From: Echinostoma caproni
Taxonomy: Eukaryota; Platyhelminthes; Trematoda; Plagiorchiida; Echinostomatidae
NCBI GenBank assembly: GCA_900618425.1
Contig: UZAN01039822.1
Location: forward strand, 21,106-85,105
Direction of reading: 5' to 3'
Length of the DNA: 64,000 nt
This document shows, one piece after another, positions 39,401-51,420 of the stretch. The stretch's first letter is position 1. The number at the start of each line of letters is the position of its first letter. The notes beneath the pieces were generated by a model. That model ran no database searches, was not told the DNA's origin, and worked only from the letters and a program-made list of their open reading frames with translations. The translations under genes and the position numbers were made by a program.

Positions 39401-42337
39401 GACAGTCGTCTGTAGGATCTTCTTATGAATTGAAAAGGGATCTGTTAAGGTCGGGCTTATTTCGAGTAAATCAAATACTTTTCACCGTTTACGTCTTCTT
39501 CTCAGGCATATATTTTCCTCAAATTACAGTGAACTTTACTAGAGCTGATTCAAATACTTAATGTATATTTCCACAAGTCATTGAAAACTGATATGTTCTG
39601 TGTTGTTTTGTTACGCAAGGGTTTGAATCAGATAAGATAGATATGAGTCAGGTTGAAAAAAATGGAGCTGTGAAAAGAATCGCAATTTATATAACAGACA
39701 ATAGTCCCTTAGAAGAAGGCAGAATAAAGCAGATTGAAGACCAATGTCGGGGCACTTCGTATACCACAAAAGAAAGTGGTTGCCTTTTCGGGAACTCGGT
39801 TACTTTGAGTGAATTCCGGTGTTTGAAGACTCTTCATCTCATACGCCAATGTTTACAATCCCCGGGTTGGACAGAAAAACAAATCGGTTCGAAATAAATT
39901 GAAATCAATTTTACGCACTCTTGACATGCAAATCACTATTAAGACGCCGTCCCGTTAGAGGACGATACGGGGCAGCTGAAAGTATTTATTTATTATGAAA
40001 TGCTGAGCGTGTGTGGTCTTGTTATTCTCTTAGATAAAAACTGGTGAGTGGAGCTGAACTTTGTACAGCATACGGACTGATTTTAGCTAAATAGATTTTC
40101 TTGCCTCATTGTAAGAACCACGTGAGTGTTTGTATCCATTCGTACTTAACTTGAGATATTGATTAATCCTTTGTCTACTGATTCGGCTGGTGTTGTGAAT
40201 CGAACAATACTCGGCGGTTTTTCGTGCATCTGCTTGTTTGTTATTCGTATGGTATGAGCTGGAACCAAGTTTAAAGTACACTGTGCTATATTTTTACTGT
40301 TCTACATTGCAGCCCCGTGGAAAAATATTCATCACGTATGGTGTTAAAATATTCCAATTTATTTATAAGATGATATTCATGAGAACGTTCCAAATCTACT
40401 CGTTCCAAACTCAATTTAGATATTCACAATGAGCTGTATAAATTATGTGGTCCAAGTGAAATACTTAGGCAGATATAAACTCACTCAATATTCAAATGTT
40501 CAATATTTCTTAATCCGGTTAATCCGAGGTGTGAGACGAGTGGAACAGGTCGGACGAGACTATGTCAGGTTTTGTGCAGCTAATAACAACCATTTAGGTG
40601 TAACAAAGTATGGTTTAATATAAAAATCGAAAATGACACATAACACCCTAAACTTATCAGCAGATGATGGCAATTTAACGGGTCAAATGCCGTCGCGTTT
40701 GCCTGGATTTTTCCACCTCCACAAGGGAAGATGGTTAGAACATGCCCACTCGTTCTGATCAGCAGATAGCGTTCAGTTGTTTGTATCTAACACGAAACAT
40801 GAGTAAAGCGGAAAAAGGCAGTTGAGGTTGACTTGGACGTCGCGCGGTTTTCTGCTTAACCGAGCTGATGACCCTCTGAATGATCACCAATTTCCTTGCG
40901 TCCTTTCGTCTCTCGCTTGCAATCATTTTTTGCATGCTTACTCATTGCGCAATGAAGTCAAAACCTTAGTTGACTAATCGGGCTAATATGACTAGGACAT
41001 TAAATATTTATGATCACTGCAAAACAATTATCTGCCTCTAAAATTCCGTATATTTGTTTGGCGCATTGTTTTTATCGACTACTTTAGCCTTGCCCATTGA
41101 CACGTGAATTTTGTTCATTTGTTAGCGCTCACGAATTTCACTCTCCTTGAATCGGTACCCGTATGAGTCAACTGCCGACAGCCCACGAACACTAAGATTT
41201 GTACACCAATAAAGAAAGAAAGGCGTCCACCAACTGTCTTGTTATTTGTATTAATCAACCAAAAAATCGATAGACGTTAATATTCCGAATCGATGAGCGA
41301 TCCATGCAGTCTGATGGTAATAGCCACCCGACTGAGGCACATTTTGAATACACTGCTTCCACTATTGAATCTTCAACGTGCCAGAGCTCTGTGTTACTAT
41401 TTTATCCAGAAAAGTGGTAATAGTTCCGGTTACCCTATAATCTTGAAATCTAAGCTGTTGAATCCCTGGGCCAAACTGTTTGCGGAATGTAAAGCTGACT
41501 ATATCACTATGCGTGTGGTCTATCAGAACGGGTTTTCATTTCTACGTCGTTTACTGAGAAAAAACACTTCATTTTAAGTCTTTGTTGCGCAAGCGGGCTC
41601 GTTCACTAATAGCCTGGCTCCAGTATACTTCTTTTAAGTTAAACGATGATCGAATGTCATCCGCTCATCTATTTCCATCAAGAAATGGCGCAGTTCTTTT
41701 GACCGACATTGATTCACATACAGGTTATAAACAGTTAACAACATTCGCCATCACCAGTGCTCATTCGTTCCGCATTTTTAATTTTTGTTGTGCAATTTAC
41801 TTGCCAGCATTTACACGAACACACACACATACCGGTATGGTGCAATCCCAACACAAATTGACTGATTCCCCATTGTTTGTGTTCGAGGTGTAGAAACTCT
41901 TGTCCTCTATAGAGTGAAATGTTGATTTATTAGCTAAGCTGAATTTGTTTATTTGTGCACTGTTCAAACTGCGAACAAAATCACGTGAGCACTAGAGTTA
42001 ACCGCTTTTGCATTGACTAGGGGAACCTGATTGGACAATAATTGAGCTTACCACGCTCAACAGCGCAACCGAACTATTAGTCACTGAATGTCGCAGTCTG
42101 ACTGGTCCATCGATTTTTTTACTTGTCTTCTGAACTGATCATTGACTGAAGCTGTTATCGCGTGCTTGTGTTCAATTTCCTTTCTCATGATTTCAGCTAG
42201 GAAAGTGCCGAATTTCTGATCAGTTAGTTAAATGGACTAACAGAAAAAATAATTACTTACAATTGAAGAGTCACCTTTTTCTCTGACATTTAAGGGAAAC
42301 AACCTATTCTAAAGCAATGCTCATGGTTTGTTTATAG
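33476..42337. other. Long stretch without recognised genes
   Basis: Nearly 9 kb in which I recognise no complete exon, RNA gene or transposon. At 35065-35240 both strands stay open after one stop (+ reads RDCGGRIPESLGTEMKYVVV), suggesting an old repeat or coding remnant. A 103-codon + ORF at 36645-36956 and a motif-free + ORF at 39643-39897 look like chance frames. A weak SINE-like B box (GAAGTTCAAAGCC) is near 39168. The ORF at 41293-41577 is listed separately. Confidence 0.4.
41293..41577 (+). CDS. Unrecognised ORF, possible exon material
   Basis: A + frame of 94 codons with a helix-like N-terminal half (TRLRHILNTLLPLLNLQRAR) and a donor-like GTAATA at 41415 after an AAAAGTG. I recognise no family. 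It lies 0.8 kb before the better-supported candidate exon at 42338 and could belong to the same gene, but no acceptor with a good pyrimidine tract precedes it. Chance is as likely as function. Confidence 0.15.
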   Translation: MSDPCSLMVIATRLRHILNTLLPLLNLQRARALCYYFIQKSGNSSGYPIILKSKLLNPWAKLFAECKADYITMRVVYQNGFSFLRRLLRKNTSF

Positions 42338-42490
42338 CGCACAACAGGATTCGATCGAGGAATTGGCTGCTCAATCTAACTTTTTCAAAAAACGAATTCT
42401 TTCCCTCAGTCGTCTTACTCAGAGATGTTTACTCATTAAACAGGAGAAATTACTTAACGCCAGTCGCACATTTTTGAATAACTTGGATTA
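42338..42490 (+). CDS. Candidate internal exon of an unknown helical protein
   Basis: This 153-bp segment has an acceptor-like TTTGTTTATAG before it and a strong donor GTGAGT after it (42491). Its only long open frame starts with the last base of a split codon and ends two bases into the next, so the exon is a multiple of three and phase-symmetric. The translation AQQDSIEELAAQSNFFKKRI continues with LSLSRLTQRCLLIKQEKLLN and ASRTFLNNLD: charged, leucine-rich and strongly helix-forming, perhaps coiled coil. Read straight on, the frame would hit TAG at the splice point, so it only makes sense as a spliced exon. I do not recognise the family. No partner exon with matching phase was identified with confidence. 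Confidence 0.38.
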
Positions 42491-44476
42491 GTGAGTCAGA
42501 AAATCAGTCCTACAGAATTGGTCGATCAATCAGGTGGGACTTAGCGGTGATACAGATAATGCGTTCAGCAAGGGTCTACCAACTCATAGAACTATGAATA
42601 CTCACAAGCACAACCTGGAATTATGGTATACTACCAATATCAAACCGCAATGAAGATTTATATAGCTATAGATATACACCCATGATTTTACACTCTCAGG
42701 TAATCATTTATTTCGCTCTTTGCGTGATTATTTGGATAGTTAAATCTTCTTTATCAGTTATGCTGTGAGGCCTCATTTGGCGAGGTTTTCTGCCAATACT
42801 TGTGTGATAGGTAGATTTCTTAACTAATAAGAGGATGGACCAACATTGTCCAGTAATAAAGTACATATGGCATTAAATCAAGTTCCTTCTTTTGATAAAC
42901 ATTCCAATTGTTTTCAGTGGAAAACCGTATATTCGTAGCATAATATATCTGTTTATTTCATTGCTAGTACATCCAGTATCATTCAAATGCGATGAATCCA
43001 GTTGGTTGTGGATATGCTTTGTGTATCTGGCAAGCATGAATATATCGATTTTTAAGTCAATGTCAGATTGCTGGTATTTACTCGACCTTCATTCTCAAGT
43101 TTGGTCACAGTCGGTATGACATTTTGAAATTGTCACACATTGTTAATCGATTTTCCATCAACCGATCAAATGTCTAACGTTGGTACCATATCCTTCTCGC
43201 GGGATTTGTTGAGAAAATTGACTGAATACTGTGCGAGCCAAAATACTTCCAGGCCGGTAATAATTTTGGCTTGAGAAACGTTACAAAATCCAAAGGTGAT
43301 TTCATTATCACGCCTGGCCTCCAAACTCACTAATGATGTTTTATGACTTTTCTATTTAAATCAACTGATCGAATTATTGGACAGCTGTTGAAATCAGTCA
43401 GTCAAACAGATTACCCCACGAAAAATTGCTCTTGTATTGTCAACCTCACGGGTAGATCCATAAATCATTTCAGTGACTTGTTTGTTCGAGGGGCACCAGA
43501 GGGTGCCTGGCTTTGTACACACGTTTCACGAATACAGTGAATTCTTGCTATTTTATCTTTCTTCAGTACAACAATGAGCGTAGGCAGATGTGCAATCAAT
43601 TCAATTCAGGAGTAGAAAAGCGGTCAATAAAAGGGGAGCACAAGAAACAACGAAAACAGGAGCATTAAACGGGGAAGGCGAGGTTGGAACACATGACCTC
43701 CGAAGCCTGACCAATGTCAAATCCATATTATGCATTTAAAAAAATTCTTACTGGGATATGAAAGCCTATCTCCTAGCCTTCCTCAACTAACGGGCAAAGA
43801 TTGAGTATTATTTATGGATCAATCGTCAGCACAGTTTACATATGAAAGCTATCATGGATACGCCTCCAGCGACCGAATCCCCCTGATTGTTGACCCAATA
43901 AACTATTTTGGGACAATCATGAATTGTATTGTTTTGTGTATAACTTTTGAATGGTAATTGTGATACCGTTTATTTGAAGTTGCAGACTGAAGATTGCATC
44001 TATGGACACAATGAGTTTAAACTTTACAAAATGTTACAAAAAGATCAAATTGAATGAGTTCGCTAGTCCGGTGTTTACCTGCAGCTGAATTACTGTCATC
44101 TATGTTGGAGTCAAGCATGTTTTCCTGTCCATGCAAAAATAATTATAAAGTAAAATGCTCAACTTTTAGTTAACTGATTCTGCTGCGGCTTTTGTACCGG
44201 CATTTCATTTCACATCACGCGCTGTGCTCACCGTTTGAGGGTATTGATGATTATAATGGAAGTGCAGCTAAGACAAACCACGTGCAGCGCCATTTTGGGG
44301 TTTTCGAGGACAGTCGCAGATGGATAACGCAGTGTAAATAAGAATGGAAGTGGAACGACCACTCACGTGAAAACAGTAAAACGTTATCACATTTGGCAAG
44401 ACACTGTCATTAAGACAAACGTGTGTGTTTGTATCTCATTGGTCCATTTGTTTGATAATGTACTCTTGTCTTGCAG
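42491..44476. other. Unassigned, possibly intronic
   Basis: If the exons at 42338 and 44477 belong to one gene this is intron plus at least one missing exon, because direct joining would create a stop codon (TA + A). An acceptor-like TTTTCAG at 42902-42908 leads into an open frame with a matching phase (YGKPYIRSIIYLF), but its end has only a weak donor in another phase. Confidence 0.3.
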
Positions 44477-44573
44477 AATTGTTATAAGCCTCTTCACCCA
44501 GGGGGATCCGTGTGCCATGGATTCCTCTCCGGTCCGTGACTCCTCGTCGTCCACTGAGCCGCATTTCGTCTAG
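44477..44573 (+). CDS. Candidate last exon of an unknown protein
   Basis: A pyrimidine-rich acceptor TCTTGTCTTGCAG ends at 44476. The frame that begins with one base of a split codon reads ISLFTQGDPCAMDSSPVRDS, then SSSTEPHFV and TAG. The codon choice is GC-richer than the flanks, and the end is short, Ser-rich and hydrophilic with a C-terminal Phe-Val. It looks like the tail of a real protein. The same phase (2) is required as at the end of the candidate exon 42338-42490, but joining them directly gives a stop. No family recognised and no polyadenylation signal is obvious nearby. Confidence 0.28.
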
Positions 44574-47500
44574 TTTCGCATAGACTATGAGCGGGGAGCA
44601 TTCAGCTAGGCGCTTGTGTTGACTTTAACTCTCTTTCGTTTGATCCTAAGCACCTTTGATGTCATGTACTTCAGGCTGCTTTAAACTCTAATAATTTGTT
44701 AACGGACACATTCCCTGAAACACAATGACTCTTAATCGGGACATTCACAAATATAAACGTCACAATTGACAAGTTCCTAGAAATTTCGATTTTCCTCGAA
44801 AAGCGGAAGCAATATCACAGTTTAATGCGTCTTGCAGTGCAATATCGCCGATATGAAGGAGAATATTTTGATTCTTGTAGTTATAAATCAGAAAAATGGA
44901 GGATTAAATCACGCTCTCTATCATACGGCATTCCTCTAACAACCCGAGGTCATCTTGAAGAATGGTTGAATCTTTGTTGTAACCACTTCCGGTTGTTTTC
45001 AAATCGTAGGTTATGACAATTTTACGTGAAATGGAACTCTTTGTGATAACCGATACGAAGAATAGAACAGCTGTTTGATCTTGTTAGTACTCGCCAACAA
45101 TATGTACGTTCTGATTAGACTCAAAACAAACTTTCGAACAGGGAGTTGACATCCTTACCTCCCGGGGCACACAGACTACTTGAGCAAAACGCTGTAACAA
45201 TTTGGAAAGTCATCTTTCAGGCAACCCTTTCGATATGTACAGATATGGGGTTCTGTTCGAAAACCACCCATGTGTCTGCTCGAATCTAAATTTTAACTAG
45301 AGACTGTTTGTGAGCATCTTCGGAATAACATTAAGTTCATGCATGAGACCGCGTGTTTTGCAATTAATTATATCATCAACAATGGAAGCAAAAGGAAAGA
45401 AAGAGAGGAAAATCATCAGGTCCACTTTATTTATCATGTTCACCCGAATAATTATAAATCGCCATGTTCATTTAGAACTAATAGAACTGTGGGTGAAAAG
45501 TTCATAATTCAAAAAATGGGCCTAAGTTCGGTTCAAAACTTTGCTATAAGATGGAGTATTATCATTTCATACATAGTATTTTTCATCGACTCCGTGTATA
45601 TTTTTTCAAACGCAGTTGTTGTAATAAAGAAAACTTCTTCTGTTCCGGAGAGGTGATCAGAAGAATCATTTCGATAGTCTGGTACTTGAAGAGTAGAATT
45701 TTTGTTGGCGCTTCTGTATATTGCTTATAGAGGAGCGGCATATGAACTGAATCTGGATATCAACAATCAACACATTGATTGAGCGTGATCCATTCGTGTC
45801 AATGGAACATGTCACGGTGTGGTTGTTGAAGTGTGAGGGTGGGATGAGGAAGGCGGGGATAGAAAACGTATGTGACATGTTGTGACATCGGCGTGCGTGT
45901 ACGCGCAAGAAAAACGACCGAAATGTGTCAAGAGTTATGTGGCTCCCTTGACAGATGAAGGTTACAACACCCGCCTGGGAAGTTTGATATCGAACGATAG
46001 GCAGCCAGATAACATTATGAGGCCCTAACAACGCATGAGGTTGACAAATTTGATGAGGTTTGCGTTCCATATGAAAATCTACATTTGAAGGCTGGACAAC
46101 TTGAAATAATGCTGAGACATTGTGCATTGAAGGCTGGATCGCTGGAAATGATCCCCGGACAGCTTGATTTGCCAACGATGTAGTGACCGTAGTCTGTGCA
46201 ATCAGATTAAGTTTTTCCATTTCGATAATTCTTCTGCTTTCATTTGCTTTCCCAAAAGATAAGAATCGAAGCTAGACAAAATTTACAAATTTGGATCCAT
46301 AATCACAGAAGAGGCATATCTACATTTCAGCGAACCGGCACGGGGACTGTTTCAGCCGACCTCAATTGTGATGAGGTGCTATGGTTTATCGTCTGAATCC
46401 ATTGTCTCAGAAGCACGTTTGTCGACATTCTCTAAAATATGGATTGACAGCGTGAATAGGGGGAGTATGTCATTTGGCATCCGAACTACCGGACTACCAG
46501 TTAGAATACACAAAGCACATGACGAATGTGGCCTCGGGAACATATTCATCGATCAGGAGGTGCAAGAGAGATTAATCGGTCAAGCCGACCCAGGTGAATA
46601 GCAGGTGTGACGCACCCAGGGGAGTGGAGAGGTCATGTGCAGATGATTGTGTGCGTATGAATGTATGTGCGCCAGTGCTTCGCGTGACCGGTTCGCAGGG
46701 CATCCTGTTATCCGACAAGCATCATCAGTTAGCTCATCGATGACTCAGCACTCTGATGATAACACCGCAAAATTGCTGCAGTAGTGGACGATAAATAATC
46801 GTAACCATTGTCATAACGGATAAGGTTTGACAACTCTAATGCCTGAAGTCTTTTGATAACTGTACTGACTCTCGGTACACCCTGTTCCTGTAACACGTGT
46901 GACAGGTTCCTGATTCAACATGGTGTTTGTCTCCCATATCTCGGTGTGCATCACCTCCAATCATTGATATGTGATCAGGCCTATTCTACCTGCATTTATT
47001 CCTAATGCAAGATTATCTGTTACCCAAGTCCAGGATTTGGGTAGATAACAGTACCCAAAGGGATGAGTTTTTCATCTGTAAGGAAATACGTCTTTTCGGT
47101 TGATAGAAGATTGCATATGAATACAGAATAGTACACAGTTTACACGTATGCAGTCGGTCACTTTCAAAGTAATTGCTTCGTAAGCTGACGGTTATCATGA
47201 TTCGATGTTTCATAGTAGATTAATGACATCGGATGCCTGAGGTATGCAATGAAATCTGCGAATATTCAATGGTGAATAGGAAAGATCAAATGCGTGAAGA
47301 GACACCTTTCTGAGAAAAATGTAAACACTAGAAAGCTTGTTTTGAAGAATCTTATCTTCTGAATAGTTCAGTTATGTAAACATGATGAACAAATCTGGGT
47401 CCTGAGAGCGTGATTTAATTGGTGAACTGAGATGATAGAATATGAATGGTTTATGAATAAATGTAAGACTAGAACAAGAGTGGAGTGGCGCTGGTGGTGG

Positions 47501-48516
47501 TATAAGTAAACGTAACTGGTTTAGATCACGGAGTCACGAAAAGTGTCTCTCCGCAGCGACAGAAATTGATTCAAATGGGGACTGTGACCACTGAATTGCG
47601 ATCGATGGAACAATTGGATCGCCACTGCTTCGATAGTTGCAAAGAGAAGTCCATAAATGACCTTTGATGCATTAGGAGGCACACAGGAACTCATATATAG
47701 AACAAAGGAAAGATAACACCACTTGGACTCTAGGCAACCGCTCTAACACTTTTACTTAACATTCAACTCACAGCTACTTGTGGGTGGTGGTATGGAATAG
47801 AGGTTATTGATTTCGAAGATCATAGCAGGGTTTAGAAGTTGGATAAGCCATGGTGAGAATGAAACTCAGGACAGTTCTCCTTGAATGTATACTTGGCAGG
47901 ATGAACTGAGGATTGTACCTGGAGAAGAAGTCTGAGGGATGGCCATTACAAATCAACAAACCTGTGTACAATGTGGCATAGATTCGCTCTACTACTGAGG
48001 CCGAAAATGTCCGTACAGTGCGTCCTGATATTTTATGTCAAGTTTCATTCACTCCGTGTTCAAAAACACATGATATAACCGAACTGAACCCTCTAAAACA
48101 CATTCCTTTGTACCAAAGCGGTTTGCTGCTAAATGCTTTCATAACAAAGTTGAATAGCACGCTTGCATTCTATCTGTGAGATTCTGTATTAGGTTCTCAT
48201 TGGTATAGATGAATTCGCTGCGCGAACGATATCACAACATTTAAAACAACTAAACAGTCATTCGCAGCATTTAGGTTTTAATATTCTTTAATCAAAACAC
48301 AGATCTTAAGCGAGCATAAGTTTTTTGGTGAGATTATTTTCAAACCATTACAATAATGTTAATGTAAATAATTAATAAATGATGTACATAAAGGGATGGT
48401 GTTGCATTCAGTTCAAACAGTCGAAGTCAAATAACTTTGGCAAGGCGGCGGGGTAGGGACAAGTTTGTTTCTAGCACTCTTATTTCGATAAGAACGGATA
48501 TCGTAAGCATTGGTAA
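44574..48516. other. Mostly unassigned stretch
   Basis: Apart from the minus-strand ORF at 45666-46270, nothing is recognised. Overlapping + ORFs at 45310-45656 and a + ORF at 46368-46601 have no motif. No reverse-transcriptase box was found upstream of the Penelope fragment that begins at about 48517. Confidence 0.45.
45666..46270 (-). CDS. Longest unexplained minus-strand ORF
   Basis: The minus frame is open for about 200 codons, from just after a TAG at about 46271-46273 down to 45666, with an internal Met at 46220. An acceptor-like TTTTGTCTAG stands at its upstream edge. The translation is rich in Gln, His, Ser and Pro in its first half (FPAIQPSMHNVSALFQVVQP) and more hydrophobic later (SFFLRVHARRCHNMSHTFSI). 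I find no domain, transposase or polymerase motif. The length is unusual for chance in this AT-rich sequence, but codon use is not distinctive. It could be an exon, part of an unknown repeat, or noise. Confidence 0.22.
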
Positions 48517-49021
48517 TTGAAACCGACGCCTACAGCTAGAGATGAGAAAACGACTGACGATTCAACATGCGTTCAAACGAGCTCCAGTAGCCGAAAGCTT
48601 ACTAGAGTCCTGAGTGTCGTATTTGAAACAACATTCACTGGTCAGAAGCGTTTTCTCGACATCACCCGTCATCGATGTCAGAGCGGAGATGAGTTGCCTA
48701 AGTTGACCGAGCAAATGTTCATCTACCAATTCGAATGCACCTGTGGTGCCAGTTACTTAGGTCGTACGGTAAGTCAGTTATCTACTTACACCAAAGAACA
48801 TTAACCCCAGTGGCTTATACCCAGTTCGATTGTTACACACTTGGTCCAGACTAGGCATAGAGTACATACATTAGTATGTAATTCGGCTTTCACTATCATT
48901 TACCACATCTCTCCAAGGTTGTTCGAATTGAAACGCTGGTAACAGTCGAGACAAAAATCACCCATCTGTTGAAGCCAGAATTGTGTACACAAAGAACACT
49001 TGTTCAAGCATACCACCTTCC
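48517..49021 (+). mobile_element. Penelope-like element, GIY-YIG part (copy 2)
   Basis: The open frame ends with FIYQFECTCGASYLGRT and LSTYTKEH, then a TAA, then PQWLIPSSIVTHLVQTRHRV. These are the C-x-C/YIGRT, EH and T-H-L-x-x-T-x-H elements of a Penelope-like GIY-YIG endonuclease. Further on LRIETL-like and LLKPELCTQRTLVQAYHLP match the usual C-terminal KP-LC-Q....LP block. No reverse transcriptase domain precedes it. The stop falls directly after the catalytic Glu-His pair. Sequence differs from the other Penelope copies, so it represents another family. Confidence 0.78.
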
Positions 49022-50611
49022 TCGTCAAACATAAGCGTTGTTACGGCCCAGATGAATTACGAACGTTTACGTAACCAGTTCTTATCCGAATAAGAGAGCT
49101 GGAGAAAAAGTTGTTTCCACTCGATTCTTTTGCTATAACTATTACTCTTCGACTGTTTGACCCTAACACAACACCCTCCAGCTATTTACATTACATAAAT
49201 GCAAGTGTAACGGTTTGAGAATGATCCCCTCCCCCGTCTCGAAATTTTTCGCCCATGATCTGTGTTTTGATTACATGATGGATTTATATTGGAGTATTCT
49301 TTATTGTATATAGGCTGAAATTTGTTCTGAAAATAAATTAACTGCAAAACATTTGATAAGTACCCCAGATTATGCATTATTTGTCGATAATGGTTGACGG
49401 AGGAATGATAGGACAGATTTCATTAACTGGCTAATTGTAGCCTGACAAACTTGCTCTCACGCCAAACGTATATCGATTTACTTCACGTGACTGAAACACT
49501 CATGACCAGGTGATCATTGGTGTAGATTCAAACAATGGCAGTAGGAGTATACGCGCTCCTATTTTGAGAAAAGGACAAACGGATTGGTCAGTGGACTAGA
49601 ACTAGAAAAAAGAGCCATGACCCAATTTAGCTACAAAACCATAACTATCAGACATTGCGCTTATGGTGACAGTTGCATGCTGGCAATGAAAATAAAAACG
49701 TCCTCAATCGACGACAGCGGTAGCTATTTACAATGCAATTGATTTTACACCATTTTTGTGATGTTCCACCCCCTCTAGTGGTTCTCATCGTTTTCCCATC
49801 TGATGGGACTGCTTTCTTGACCGATTCATATTGAAAGATGGTTCTTTCATTTTTTGAATTCGATTTGATTTGGTTGTACCGTCAGGTTCAATGCTAATCA
49901 ACTGTGGGTCATGTTAAGATAGTAGAAAGTTTCAACGTGGTGTTGTTCATTGCAAAATTTGGCCAAAATAGTCTTCTGAATTCGGCCCCTCTGATTATGA
50001 GGATCACACAGATTTGCGGGAATCGTAGTCTGCACATGAAACAAACACCAAACAATCGATCGCGGGTATGTCTATGCGTGAATCACCGAGAGGGTCGCGC
50101 CAATCACTTGATGGGGCCCAATTGCCAGTTTGTATGTGTAACCTGAAGTTTATCAAAACCCATGTTATCTACAACTTCATTTATTTTACTCCCAGGAGCT
50201 TCGCGGATAATGTCCAAAACCTTCAGTTTGTCCATAATATTTTCTTCCACAACTAAATAGCTAGTGATTAGAGGGGGTTGTTGGAATTGCTTTTACATTC
50301 GAAATGCTTCTCAGTGGCTGTCGTCGTTCTCGTTTTGCAGTAAGATGATTTCATTTTTATGAATTGTTAGTTTTTATATAGAAAGACTTTCGAGGCAACA
50401 GTGACCATTGGATTTAAAAGAATAAAGATGTGAACAGAAAAGACCAAATTGCAATACTGCACGATTTATGTCCACGACGATTTCGCTGCATCTCAACATG
50501 GTGCATACTGCAGAAAATACAATACTTATATAGGGATTTCGCTTGGCAACAAAGATGAGTAAAATACAATGAAGCAGGAAAAAACATAAAAGGGGAGGGG
50601 TAAAAAGACTA
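49022..50611. other. Unassigned stretch between two Penelope fragments
   Basis: No exon recognised. The part next to 50611 is probably 3' untranslated sequence of the minus-strand Penelope copy; a 107-codon minus ORF (50374-50697) there extends from its C-terminus and is not a separate gene. Confidence 0.45.
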
Positions 50612-51420
50612 TCACCAGGGTAAGGATAAACTAACATAAAGTTCTTTTTGTTGACACAAGGGGGGTTTCCATCGACTGATAGCAATCGCTTCTGCAAACC
50701 GTAGCAATCTTGCGATTCGTAACTTGTAGATAATTCGAAACGCCATGCTTCGGTTGATCTGGTGTTGCGTCATCAGAAGATGTCGAGCTATGGCTGACGA
50801 CGGAGTCTTGTAGTTTCGACCGTTCAACAACCCGGTTATGTAATTGTCGCTCTGTTCTGCTGCATAGTGGGTTCGCGAAATTGCCGATCTCAGTCGTTTT
50901 TGAGCAAACCGCTTACGTCATCACCTTTGAATTGGAGGCACAACGTGACTCGTAATTTTGGGGCCGACGCAATCGTTTCTTTGACAGTTCTTGGTTTGCT
51001 GTGTCTATTGACGAACGCCTCGGGGTAAGCATTTTCTGTTAACACCTCCTGAAGGTTTTGTAGTTCTTGTTCGATCGTATCTTCCGTACAGATCCGCCTC
51101 GTTCTGTTGAATAGCGTCCAAACAAGATCACGTTTATACTCCAGGGGCACAAAGCTCTCGAAGTGTAAATATTGACCTGTCCAGGTCTCCTTTCGGTAAA
51201 CGGATTGGGTGATCGTTCCGTCTTCTGTTCGCCTCATGCTGATGTCAAGGAAATTTAGTGTTTTGCTAGCTTCGGGTTCCATTGTGAAGCGAATATTTGG
51301 ATGTAATCTATTTAGTTCATCCAAAATTGCTGTAGTCTCTTCTAGGCTTTCTGTTATCACAAGAGTGTCGTCGACGTAGCGTTTGTAAAGGATTGTACGT
51401 TCCAGAAGATGTGAACGTTG
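50612..51420 (-). mobile_element. Penelope-like element lacking the GIY-YIG core (copy 3)
   Basis: From the high-coordinate end the minus strand reads ILYKRYVDDTLVITES, with YVDD being the reverse-transcriptase catalytic box, then TLNFLDISMRRTEDGTITQS, the YRKETWTGQYLHFESFVP block and ENAYPEAFVN, all standard for Penelope-like polymerase C-termini. A one-base deletion near 50891 in an AAAAAC run shifts the frame; it resumes as RLRSAISRTHYAAE. Where other copies continue with the C-x-C/YIGRT endonuclease core, this one has only about ten residues (QSDNYITGLL) and then SSAIARHLLMTQHQINRS, LLRFAEAIAI and LSLPW to the stop. The endonuclease core is therefore deleted without breaking the frame. 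The 5' end is truncated just before YVDD. Confidence 0.85.

Noticed and set aside
40300..40436. A coding exon after the strong acceptor at about 40312 (GTTCTACATTGCAG)
   Set aside because: All three downstream frames are short or AT-rich without protein-like composition and no donor pairs with them.
45339..45656. A further Penelope polymerase fragment (HFIYHVHPNN...)
   Set aside because: No YVDD, GIY-YIG or C-terminal block; the resemblance was limited to basic residues.
50374..50697. The 107-codon minus ORF as a separate gene
   Set aside because: It overlaps and runs on from the C-terminus of the Penelope copy and covers its untranslated end in another frame.
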